Below are positions 40,534-48,020 of a DNA stretch of 64,000 nt, in pieces. Under the pieces are notes generated by a model. It saw only the letters and a list, made by a program, of their open reading frames with translations. It ran no database searches and was not told the origin of the DNA. How positions within the stretch are numbered: the stretch's first letter is position 1; every line of letters starts with the position of its first letter. The position numbers and the translations under genes are program-made. Source of the stretch: a virus; IMG/VR virus record IMGVR_UViG_3300046169_000109, positions 1-64,000 of that record; one strand, 5' to 3'.

Positions 40534-41655
40534 TTATCCGAGAGCGGCTACAAACTCTGCCAAGGAACCAAGGTTGTCAGATCCGATGAATACATCGTTA
40601 ACTTTGATGTCCATAAGCTCAGCGCTTGAGTCGTCACCAGAGATGTCGGTCGAGGAAGCAGTAGCTGAAGTTTTGTAACATACGAATTTGTCTTCACCTT
40701 CGTCGAATACCAATGCAACATTGTCCTCGGAGCTTCCGCGCTCCATGATCAATCCAACATCGTTTCCGTTGTTAGCGCTGTCTGCAGCTCCGTCATTAAG
40801 AAGCATGATCGAGTCCTTAACTTGGGAGTTAACAGTTTCGAGACTGGTGGTGGTACCTTGAACGGTAAGGTTACCGCTAAGAACTAAATCAGTTCCGTTA
40901 ACAGCTCCGGTAAAGCTTGCACCAGATAAGTTTGCTTTTGCAGCGTCTAATGCAGCGTCAGCGTTTGAACGAAGAGTAGCTTCACCAGATACAGCAGTCT
41001 GACGATCAGCGATTTCAGATGCAAGGTTAGTAGTAAGAGTAGCGTCAGCAGCAATACGAGCGGCTTCTTCAGTGTCAATTTCACCTTGAAGTGCGGTATC
41101 AGCAGATGCACGTGCGGTAGCTTCACCAGTTACTGCAGTCTGGCGGTCGGAAATTTCCGATGCGAGATTGGTAGTAAGAGTAGCGTCTGCTGCAATACGA
41201 GCAGTTTCTTCAGCGTCAACATTACCTTGAAGTGCGGTATCAGCTGCAGCTCTTGCGGTAGCTTCACCAGTTACTGCGGTCTGACGATCAGAGATTTCAG
41301 ATGCGAGATTAGTAGTAAGAGTAGCGTCAGCTGCAATTCTTGCTGCTTCTTCGGTATCAATTTCTCCTTGAAGAGCGGTATCAGCCGAGGTTCTTGCGCT
41401 AGCTTCAGAAGATACAGCTGCGATACGCGCGGTTTCCTCGGAGGAAATAGCGGTAGCATTTGCTGCTTCAGCAGTACGAGCTGCGGAAGCTTCTGCGTCG
41501 ATGTTAGCTTGTAAGGTTGTGTTTGCTGATCCACGAGCCGCTGCTTCAGCAGCGATTGCTGCTTCTCTTGCGGTTGCTTCAGCCTCGACATTAGCTTGAA
41601 CGCCGTCGACCTTAGTTTTTACGGATGCACCGATTTGTGAAAGAATGTTTGACAT
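40534..41655 (-). CDS. coiled-coil tail fibre protein with 47-residue repeats, 373 aa
   Basis: The first 240 residues are long Ala-rich coiled coil with three about 47-residue repeats (ALQGEIDTEEAARIAADATL then TTNLASEISDRQTAVTGEA). The C-terminal domain (NLSGASFTGAVNGTDLVLSG, VGLIMERGS) resembles many phage fibre knobs or attachment tips. It probably forms a trimeric shaft. Its leader holds a CCAACCGGTTGAG-like element. Confidence 0.75.
   Translation of the reverse strand: MSNILSQIGASVKTKVDGVQANVEAEATAREAAIAAEAAARGSANTTLQANIDAEASAARTAEAANATAISSEETARIAAVSSEASARTSADTALQGEIDTEEAARIAADATLTTNLASEISDRQTAVTGEATARAAADTALQGNVDAEETARIAADATLTTNLASEISDRQTAVTGEATARASADTALQGEIDTEEAARIAADATLTTNLASEIADRQTAVSGEATLRSNADAALDAAKANLSGASFTGAVNGTDLVLSGNLTVQGTTTSLETVNSQVKDSIMLLNDGAADSANNGNDVGLIMERGSSEDNVALVFDEGEDKFVCYKTSATASSTDISGDDSSAELMDIKVNDVFIGSDNLGSLAEFVAALG
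40970..41395 (-). repeat. three 141-bp coding repeats in the fibre shaft
   Basis: Three successive 47-codon units with high DNA similarity encode the Ala-rich coiled-coil shaft; copy number could change by recombination. Confidence 0.7.
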
Positions 41656-41755
41656 AGTATGTATATATTCTGGGTTATTTTTGGTTTAGTTAAAAAAGGG
41701 TTTTAGTTTCCTCGCCCTTAACTTTGTGCTCTTATAATCTTACCTCTTGCCCGCT

Positions 41756-41791
41756 TTCTCAATCGGTTGGTCAACTTTTCCAACCGGTCGC
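41756..41791 (-). promoter_or_regulatory. late element with inverted repeat (CCAACCGATTGAGAA)
   Basis: On the minus strand AAAAGTTGACCAACCGATTG then AGAA. A second CCAACCGGT lies inverted on the plus strand (41780-41788). Related sequences occur at 39701, 45729 and 47521 near late genes. It sits between the fibre gene and the plus-strand HTH gene, so it may control both. Confidence 0.5.
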
Positions 41792-41822
41792 AAGAAGCGC
41801 TCATGACCGTTACTAATCGGAA

Positions 41823-42005
41823 ATGGTTGCAAAAGAATTTCGATATCTTTCACCAAGAATCATTAGGGAGCGTATGGATGTATCATCCGGAACGGTTCGT
41901 CGATGGGCGAAACAATATGGATGGGAACGAAAACTTGTTAATTCTCGTGTCATTCGATATCTCGCAAACGATGTAGAAAATAGTCTGGGGGTATCCTTTG
42001 AGTAA
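41823..42005 (+). CDS. small helix-turn-helix protein, 60 aa
   Basis: The sequence RERMDVSSGTVRRWAKQYGW is a clear HTH of the excisionase or small-terminase type. It is one of only two plus-strand genes inside the late minus-strand block and lies divergently from the fibre gene. A DNA-packaging (terminase small subunit) or regulatory role is possible. Confidence 0.6.
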   Translation: MVAKEFRYLSPRIIRERMDVSSGTVRRWAKQYGWERKLVNSRVIRYLANDVENSLGVSFE

Positions 42006-42204
42006 CCTGGCCAGCGCGATTGGTTCCGCGGTTCGTGTCTCAAATGAGCACAACCGTGGATTGGTTAAAGTAGTAGATACAGAAGCAAATATACTTACCC
42101 GGGAGAATGATCCCATTGGCTCGATCGCTCTATCGAGCGACACCAATAAGCTATATATCTATCTCGGATCCAGCTCCTGGGGAGCGATCGCTATTACGGT
42201 TTAG
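41998..42204 (+). CDS. small fibre-like protein, 68 aa (TTG start)
   Basis: TTG start overlaps the end of the HTH gene. The unit ILTRENDPIGSIALSSDTNK with YLGSSSW resembles the SGDPKGTVAVASDTSAVYYY repeat of the 45188 gene and the C-terminus of the 46066 gene. It therefore looks like a structural module on the wrong strand relative to its relatives. Confidence 0.55.
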   Translation: MSNLASAIGSAVRVSNEHNRGLVKVVDTEANILTRENDPIGSIALSSDTNKLYIYLGSSSWGAIAITV

Positions 42205-42470
42205 ATAGGCTCTTCTTGAGGCTTTGCCCAGGAAGGATCGTGATCTACAAGCTCGGATGAATCAAAATGCTGGTCGCATTTCCATTTTCCTTCAGTTATA
42301 ACCGGAAAAATAAATAGCCCATAATCTGCATGTTCTGAATTATCAATCATGCGAGATTCTGCATACCTAACAGTTCCTGCACTGTCTGGGATAGAAAGAA
42401 GAGATTTTACTTCCAGTTCTTTTGCAGAGAATTCTTCTGGGGTGTTAAGTAATTTATATTTTGTTGCCAC
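42201..42470 (-). CDS. fibre-associated small protein A, 89 aa
   Basis: Paralogue of the 44067 gene (shared pattern FGLFIMPVxTGEWKxxQHFD, SSLxDxDPxW). It directly follows a LamG fibre gene, so it may be a fibre chaperone or attachment factor. Its stop overlaps the plus-strand 41998 gene stop. Confidence 0.6.
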   Translation of the reverse strand: MATKYKLLNTPEEFSAKELEVKSLLSIPDSAGTVRYAESRMIDNSEHADYGLFIFPVITEGKWKCDQHFDSSELVDHDPSWAKPQEEPI

Positions 42471-42500
42471 AGTATTTAAGGTTGGAATTTATGTTAAGAT

Positions 42501-44054
42501 TTATATGTATAGTAATGGATTAACCCTAGCGGTTGGTTGATTTGCTGCCGTTGATTGCGTTGCATGATTTCCATTTCCGGATGCGTCAGTAATTTGAGAT
42601 ATTCCGGTCTGTCCATCGGTTAAGCTGTCATCTTCTCCCATGCGGAGATATGCAACAGGGCTTAAGCTTAAATCATTTACAATATGAGCTCCGCGAGTTG
42701 CGGCTAGAGAGGATACCTCGGATGCGGATAAGGCAGTGTTGAAAATAGCTGCGTCATCTATATCGCCGACAAAATAGTTATAACCAGCCGTTGCACCTAT
42801 AATGAGGTCGTGGGCAGTAGCATTTATAGAGATTCCCGTAAACGAATCTTCAGGGACTCCATTAACATAGAACTGAGCGGTACTTCCTGAAACAGTAACA
42901 GCAACATGATACCATGTACCCGTTGCTAATGTTGTAGTTGTATTGTATACCCAAACACCTCCTGAATGGCCTAAACCAACCTGACCACTAGAATTGTTGA
43001 TTATAAATTGGTAATTCATGGAACCGCCTACCTGTCGCTTTGTATATATAGCGTTGTAGCTGGTTGTTGCTGTTCTATTCACCCAAGCGGACAAAGTTAT
43101 ATCCCCCGAAATGTTAACAGAACTATTTTGAGATACGCTTAAATAGTCGTTGCCACCATCAAAGCTAAGCGATGTAGTAGACAGGGCATGTGCTTTGAAT
43201 GTAGGCTGGCTACTTGCAGTTCCTTGAGTTGCATGATTTCCATTTCCGCTGGAATCAGTAATGGTTGCGATGGATCCGCCAGCCGAGGCTGAATCTTCGT
43301 CCCCCATTCTCCAATAGCCTTTAAGATTGGATGTTCGGTCGGTATTGTATGATGATGCAGATTTTAAACTTGTAGGCTTACCGTTTGGAGCAGTTCCGTT
43401 GTAAATTTTTGCTACATCGGGGGTGGATAGAGCAGTATTAAAGATTGCGCAATCATCTAGAAGACCTTTAAAGGTGCTAGCTCCTACTCCTGAACCAACA
43501 CCACCCCATTTTGGAGTGCCGCTTAAAGAGTAATTATTGCTATCCGAACCAGTCGCTACACTTGATCCGTTCAAATATAAAGTAGCGGAACCGCTTGATC
43601 GGGTGTAAACAACATGATACCATTGGTTCGTGTTTAGCGTTGTTTCGTAGGTTACTATTCTACTACTTCCAGCCCAAATATACAGTTTATATCCGGCATT
43701 TGGACTGATAAACAACCCGGGTAGTAAGTCTCCATCACTCGGTCTAAAGTCCACCACTGATCGGTAGCCTGAAATTACCTCAGGATTAAACCACGCACTA
43801 AAGGAAAAATCAGAAGTTCCAAAAGAAAAATCTGTAGAAGCTGGCACACTTAAATGATCACCAGCACCATCAAAGCTTGCGCCCCAGCGGTTTTCAAAGG
43901 CGACCGCGCCGGTGCCGTCGGAATCGAGCTCGATCCATGCGCCTGCGGTTGCATTCCAGACAAGCATCTTATTTGTGCTAGTCTCGAAATATGCTTTTCC
44001 GTCGGCGTGAGAACTGCCGGACGGGCGGTTATCTGTTGTTTGAAGTGTTGCCAT
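42501..44054 (-). CDS. LamG-domain tail fibre, 517 aa
   Basis: Two concanavalin/laminin-G-like domains (for example FDGAGDHLSVPASTDFSFGT and SFDGGNDYLSVSQNSSVNIS), each with TWYHVAVTV-type strands. Such domains bind sugars on fibre tips. The N-terminus (ATLQTTDNRPSGSSHADGKA) is an attachment module. It is followed by a small paralogous protein gene. Confidence 0.75.
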   Translation of the reverse strand: MATLQTTDNRPSGSSHADGKAYFETSTNKMLVWNATAGAWIELDSDGTGAVAFENRWGASFDGAGDHLSVPASTDFSFGTSDFSFSAWFNPEVISGYRSVVDFRPSDGDLLPGLFISPNAGYKLYIWAGSSRIVTYETTLNTNQWYHVVYTRSSGSATLYLNGSSVATGSDSNNYSLSGTPKWGGVGSGVGASTFKGLLDDCAIFNTALSTPDVAKIYNGTAPNGKPTSLKSASSYNTDRTSNLKGYWRMGDEDSASAGGSIATITDSSGNGNHATQGTASSQPTFKAHALSTTSLSFDGGNDYLSVSQNSSVNISGDITLSAWVNRTATTSYNAIYTKRQVGGSMNYQFIINNSSGQVGLGHSGGVWVYNTTTTLATGTWYHVAVTVSGSTAQFYVNGVPEDSFTGISINATAHDLIIGATAGYNYFVGDIDDAAIFNTALSASEVSSLAATRGAHIVNDLSLSPVAYLRMGEDDSLTDGQTGISQITDASGNGNHATQSTAANQPTARVNPLLYI

Positions 44055-44066
44055 GGTCTAGAGGGG

Positions 44067-44324
44067 TTATTTGCTTATCAACCAATCAGGGTCGAAATCA
44101 ATTAATGAGCTAGAGTCAAAATGTTGTGAGGTTTTCCATTCGCCTGTCATGACTACTGGCATTATAAACTTACCAAATTCTATGTGATCTGGATTGTTTA
44201 CCGCGGCAGAGCTTGCGTAAACGGTATTACCTTTATCATCAGGTAAACCTAGAGCAGTCATAATCTGAGAATGCTTTGAAGAAAAAGATTCTTCTGAATC
44301 GAGAAGTATATATTTTTTATGCAT
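44067..44324 (-). CDS. fibre-associated small protein B, 85 aa
   Basis: Paralogue of the 42201 gene. It lies directly after the second LamG fibre gene. Together the two pairs form a duplicated cassette. Confidence 0.6.
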   Translation of the reverse strand: MHKKYILLDSEESFSSKHSQIMTALGLPDDKGNTVYASSAAVNNPDHIEFGKFIMPVVMTGEWKTSQHFDSSSLIDFDPDWLISK

Positions 44325-45178
44325 TATACTAAAATTGTTTCTCCGGTTAAGTCTAAGTATGAAGGCTTATCAGTGACTGATGCAGCAGATAGAGCGGTGC
44401 CAGTTGCAGGCGATGCGTTAGGTACTGAGGCAATATCATCTCCAGAGGTCACAGACTCCCCGTCTCCAAACCTAGCGTACATAGATGGGCTATAATCGCT
44501 TAAGCTGGAAGGTTTACCGCTGCCGTATATGTCAGAAGCATCCTGCGCACTAAGAACAGAAGTAAAAAATGCAAACTCATCGGCACACCCATTAAAGTAT
44601 GTACCTGCAGAACCTGCTCTGAAAGCTGTTTCAAAATACCAGTCGTCATTGTCTGCGTAAGTACTTGCTGCGGGTTGTCCGTTAACATATAGCTTTAAAT
44701 CAGTTCCGTCTCCAGTAATCGTGATGTTGTACCAAGAACCATTTGTAAATGATACAGGTGAAACCATACGTTGATAAGTTCTGCCTGATCCTCCGCCTTG
44801 ACCTGACGGCCACATTCTTATTGAAACTGCGGACGAGTCGAAATACAAAGCATATAAATTTGTACCGTAACCCCAAATATAGTGGTCAGTGCCTGACATA
44901 GGTTTAACCCATGTCGAGAAACTTTTGTTCCCGGATATCGTGTACGACCCGCCATTAGGTACAAAGTACGAGTTATTAGTTAAGTCTACACCTAAACTAT
45001 TTTCGAAACCTTCTGCCGCACCATCGCTTGTAAATTTTTTCCAGCGATTTATCCCGCTAGCATCGGCGTTAGTACAAAGATAAAGGGAGTTATTACCCGT
45101 ATTAAGAACAAGATCCCCGTCAATTGGGCTAAGACCGGCAATTGCGGTTTCGTTCGCGTATGTATTTATATCGCTCAT
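44324..45178 (-). CDS. LamG-domain tail fibre, 284 aa
   Basis: One laminin-G-like domain (TISGNKSFSTWVKPMSGTDH and WYNITITGDGTDLKLYVNGQ) and an N-terminal attachment region. Related to the 517-residue fibre. It abuts its small partner gene by one base. Confidence 0.7.
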   Translation of the reverse strand: MSDINTYANETAIAGLSPIDGDLVLNTGNNSLYLCTNADASGINRWKKFTSDGAAEGFENSLGVDLTNNSYFVPNGGSYTISGNKSFSTWVKPMSGTDHYIWGYGTNLYALYFDSSAVSIRMWPSGQGGGSGRTYQRMVSPVSFTNGSWYNITITGDGTDLKLYVNGQPAASTYADNDDWYFETAFRAGSAGTYFNGCADEFAFFTSVLSAQDASDIYGSGKPSSLSDYSPSMYARFGDGESVTSGDDIASVPNASPATGTALSAASVTDKPSYLDLTGETILV

Positions 45179-45187
45179 TCTAAAGTA

Positions 45188-45700
45188 TTATGCTTCGGGT
45201 TGATATTCGTGCCATGCGGATCCGTCGAAGATGTATAGCTTGTCGGTATCCGTTCCGTACATCACCGTACCAGTAGCATCTCCTTCGCGCGACCGGATGT
45301 TTGATTCTGTATCGCCAGAAATATTAAGCGTTAGTGCAGCTGCTATGCTGTCCGCTTGAATGTTTGCAATGTCGGATAATATCCAGACTCCTGCATAATA
45401 ATATACTGCGCTGGTATCGCTAGCTACTGCAACGGTACCTTTCGGGTCGCCACTACGCGCTTGGATATTTTCTGCGGTATCAAAGATCGAAACGGTAACA
45501 TCAGCAGTACTTGCTACAAAGTCTCCATAATTTCCAATAGCAGATTCAAGAGTAGTTACTTGACTGCTAGTCGCTACATGGTTTGCGGCCGTAGGTTCGG
45601 GGACAATTAAAGGACCGGTAAGAGTACCACCGGCAAGATTTAATTTTTCTCCGAGCTTTCCGCTTAAAGAGGTTCCTAAGGCTTCTAAAATGCTGGGCAT
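45188..45700 (-). CDS. fibre or baseplate-like protein, 170 aa
   Basis: Starts with LGTSLSGKLGEKLNLAGGTL, typical of phage fibre N-terminal regions. Two copies of the module NIQARSGDPKGTVAVASDTS / NIRSREGDATGTVMYGTDTD follow, related to the plus-strand 41998 gene. Probable virion protein. Confidence 0.6.
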   Translation of the reverse strand: MPSILEALGTSLSGKLGEKLNLAGGTLTGPLIVPEPTAANHVATSSQVTTLESAIGNYGDFVASTADVTVSIFDTAENIQARSGDPKGTVAVASDTSAVYYYAGVWILSDIANIQADSIAAALTLNISGDTESNIRSREGDATGTVMYGTDTDKLYIFDGSAWHEYQPEA

Positions 45701-45753
45701 GTTCTATATATTCCTTGTTATGTAAGTCTTCTCAATCGGATGGATGAACTTTT

Positions 45754-46059
45754 TTACGGTACTTGAACTGCAGAAATATTTGAGGGGCCTGCGGCTGGTT
45801 TCGGACCGTTCAGCGCATCCAAAAATGATCCAAGGTCCAGACTGTCAGCAACTTCCTTCAAAGTATCCATCTCTTCAGGTGCGCCAGATGTAATGTTTTC
45901 CACGTTTGTAGTGTTAGTCTCAACTTTTTCTTCAAGCTCAACCATTTCAGATTTTAGTAAATATAAATCTTTTACTCGGCCGACAGAAGATCCGGAAGAT
46001 GTTATAGTATTCTCGTTATCGTTCTCTCCGGCGGAATTAAATATTTTTATGTCTCCCAT
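45754..46059 (-). CDS. small fibre or adaptor protein, 101 aa
   Basis: Coiled-coil and helical regions (EMVELEEKVETNTTNVENIT, MDTLKEVADSLDLGSFLDAL) typical of tail-fibre connectors, and a C-terminal GPSNISAVQVP unit like those in the repeat proteins. Unrecognised otherwise. Confidence 0.55.
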   Translation of the reverse strand: MGDIKIFNSAGENDNENTITSSGSSVGRVKDLYLLKSEMVELEEKVETNTTNVENITSGAPEEMDTLKEVADSLDLGSFLDALNGPKPAAGPSNISAVQVP

Positions 46060-46065
46060 AGGGAA

Positions 46066-46944
46066 TTACTCTCCTTTAGGAACTCGGTGCCACTCAGCAG
46101 TGTCACTTTTATATATAAACAAGTACGGGACATCTTTAGCGTAAGCAATATGTCCACTCTCTTCGGTGGCTGCGCTAAGCAGATCCTCTTGTGTGTCGTA
46201 AATATCTATATTAAGCGTAGCTTTACCCGCAGATAGACCTGTTGGGCCATTAGCCGGAGCATTAACGCTTGCGCCTAACCCAGTGGGGCCGTTAGCCGGA
46301 GCATTAACGTTTGCGGCAAGGGTTGTTGGGCCGCTGGACGGAGCAGTAAACACTTCAGCAGCGTTTAAGCCTGTAGGACCATTAGCCGGAGCATTAACGC
46401 TTGCGGCTAGAGTTGTTGGGCCGGAAACAGGTGCGTCTGGAATTCCTTCAAATGCATTTAAGCCTGTAGGACCGTTAGCCGGAGGAAGTAATTCAGCATC
46501 TAACACCGTTGGGCCATTAGCCGGAGCGTTGACGGATGCATCTAAGCTAGTCGGACCGTTAGACGGAGCGACAATTGATGCGGCTAAAGAGCTAGGGCCA
46601 GAGACCGGAGCGGGAAGAACTTCGGCAGCTAAAAGATTGGTAGGGCCAGAGACCGGAGGAACAATAGGTCCAAAGGTAGGGATCTCCGCACCAGGTTTTC
46701 CAACAACGCTTGAGCGATAAACCCTTCCATATGTATCCTTAAATCCATCCCCATCCGAATCAAAGTATACCGCTTTTAAACTACCCCCAAAGCGCTGATT
46801 CTGATCGTGCTCACGCTCAAGACTTTTGAACTTTTTAGAGTCCCGCTTAAGTGCAGTTCGATTAATTGAACCTGCAACTGCCCTGGCCTTTCGATGATCC
46901 GAACGGTTAGCTTTAGCCTTCTGAACTTTTTTAGAATAGCTCAT
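46066..46944 (-). CDS. repeat-containing virion protein, 292 aa
   Basis: A basic N-terminus is followed by about nine GPTxLxAxVNAPAN-type units (about residues 95-230), of the same kind as in the 991-residue protein. The C-terminal module (EESGHIAYAKDVPYLFIYKS) resembles the small fibre-like modules. Function unknown. It overlaps the upstream 56-aa gene as ATGA. Confidence 0.6.
   Translation of the reverse strand: MSYSKKVQKAKANRSDHRKARAVAGSINRTALKRDSKKFKSLEREHDQNQRFGGSLKAVYFDSDGDGFKDTYGRVYRSSVVGKPGAEIPTFGPIVPPVSGPTNLLAAEVLPAPVSGPSSLAASIVAPSNGPTSLDASVNAPANGPTVLDAELLPPANGPTGLNAFEGIPDAPVSGPTTLAASVNAPANGPTGLNAAEVFTAPSSGPTTLAANVNAPANGPTGLGASVNAPANGPTGLSAGKATLNIDIYDTQEDLLSAATEESGHIAYAKDVPYLFIYKSDTAEWHRVPKGE
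46230..46690 (-). repeat. tandem GPTxLxAxVNAPAN coding repeats
   Basis: About ten Pro/Gly units of 12-20 residues, with strong similarity at DNA level; same repeat class as at 26860-27475 in another gene. Confidence 0.7.
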
Positions 46945-47111
46945 TTTAAAGGCGCAGGCATACCAGGTTTCGACCCTTGGCTTTCGGCCTTCGACTGTAG
47001 ATCAACGGGTATAGGCCGAGCTACTAAAGTAATAGGTTTCGGGTCGTTAGCCTTGGGCTCGCGGGCAGGTACCGAAGTGACCTTGGAGCCCCATCTTGAG
47101 ACGAGGGGCAT
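46941..47111 (-). CDS. small Pro-rich protein, 56 aa
   Basis: Starts MPLVSRWGSKVTSVPAREPK and is rich in Pro, Lys and Ala. ATGA overlap with the next gene supports it. No family recognised. Confidence 0.55.
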   Translation of the reverse strand: MPLVSRWGSKVTSVPAREPKANDPKPITLVARPIPVDLQSKAESQGSKPGMPAPLK

Positions 47112-47124
47112 AGGTCAAAGGGTG

Positions 47125-47463
47125 TTAGGTTACGGGAAGCATGAAGACGGCTGTGTCGTCTTGAACTTTAAAGCCGCCTTGGTTTTTTGCTGCGATACCG
47201 AAGTGATAATTTACCGCAGACCCAGTCCCAACTATTGAATGAGCTGATGTTATGGAAGTCTTAGTAAGATCAGTGACGCTTTCAATAAGATCTAATCCTT
47301 GAGAAGATGCGCTTGCTCCGCCGTGAATTGCGTCGAGCTTAGCTTGAAGAGCTGCTGCGTCGGAGAAGTGACCTGATGAGGTACCGTCACACACGTATAC
47401 TTCGTAAGAATCGATATCGGTTGAACCTGTTACAGGTGTCCAAGTTACATTTATATTAGCCAT
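47125..47463 (-). CDS. fibronectin-III-like protein, 112 aa
   Basis: NINVTWTPVTGSTDIDSYEV and TDLTKTSITSAHSIVGTGSA are an FN3 domain, frequent on phage structural proteins. It is a single-domain protein and may decorate the particle. Confidence 0.65.
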   Translation of the reverse strand: MANINVTWTPVTGSTDIDSYEVYVCDGTSSGHFSDAAALQAKLDAIHGGASASSQGLDLIESVTDLTKTSITSAHSIVGTGSAVNYHFGIAAKNQGGFKVQDDTAVFMLPVT

Positions 47464-47523
47464 AGTAAAAAGATTTTAGTGTTGGGTTATGTAAGAATAA
47501 AATATGTGCGTGCGTTACAGCGC

Positions 47524-47814
47524 TCAACCGGTTGGGTTTCTCTTAACCCTGAATAGCTCGGGGTGGCTAACCTTACGATTCTTAGCTTCGATCTTTAATA
47601 CTTTCTCCGCAAGAGCCAGAGGCGATAAGCCCTCAAGTGCGTTAATGATCGATTTAATCTGGATAGTTTCCTCCGGCTTGGTATCTGAGTCCAGCATGCG
47701 GGCGAGGTATCGAGCTCTTTCCTTTTGAAAGCGTTTTTCCAAATGGATAAAAGCTTCATCAACCGTTAATTTTTTTATGTCCGCGAGTTGATCGAAGACT
47801 ACAAGATCGGTCAT
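47524..47814 (-). CDS. hypothetical late protein, 96 aa
   Basis: Helical (LADIKKLTVDEAFIHLEKRF) and basic at the C-terminus. No family recognised. It overlaps the next gene as ATGA. Lies between the portal and the FN3-like gene, so probably virion-related. Confidence 0.6.
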   Translation of the reverse strand: MTDLVVFDQLADIKKLTVDEAFIHLEKRFQKERARYLARMLDSDTKPEETIQIKSIINALEGLSPLALAEKVLKIEAKNRKVSHPELFRVKRNPTG

Positions 47815-48014
47815 TCTACAGACTCTGCGCGCTTAACTTTAGAAATCTTTCCAGCAACCCCATCAAAGGATACTCCGAGAGAGGCTCCATATTTTGGATA
47901 CCCCGATCCGAACTGTTGCTCGACGGTTTCGTGTTTAGCACTAATCCTACGCTCGATCGCACGGGTTTGCTCGATTCTTGGCTCTTTGGTTTTTCCGTTT
48001 TTGTACTTTCTCAT
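47811..48014 (-). CDS. hypothetical late protein, 67 aa
   Basis: Basic protein (KYKNGKTKEPRIEQTRAIER). Starts 7 nt after the portal stop. Unknown; may be a connector accessory protein. Confidence 0.55.
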   Translation of the reverse strand: MRKYKNGKTKEPRIEQTRAIERRISAKHETVEQQFGSGYPKYGASLGVSFDGVAGKISKVKRAESVE

Positions 48015-48020
48015 AAATAT

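Noticed and set aside
41086-41514. A Cys/Ser-rich 142-residue plus-strand frame
   Set aside because: Antisense of the fibre coiled-coil repeats; composition is a by-product of Ala-rich codons.
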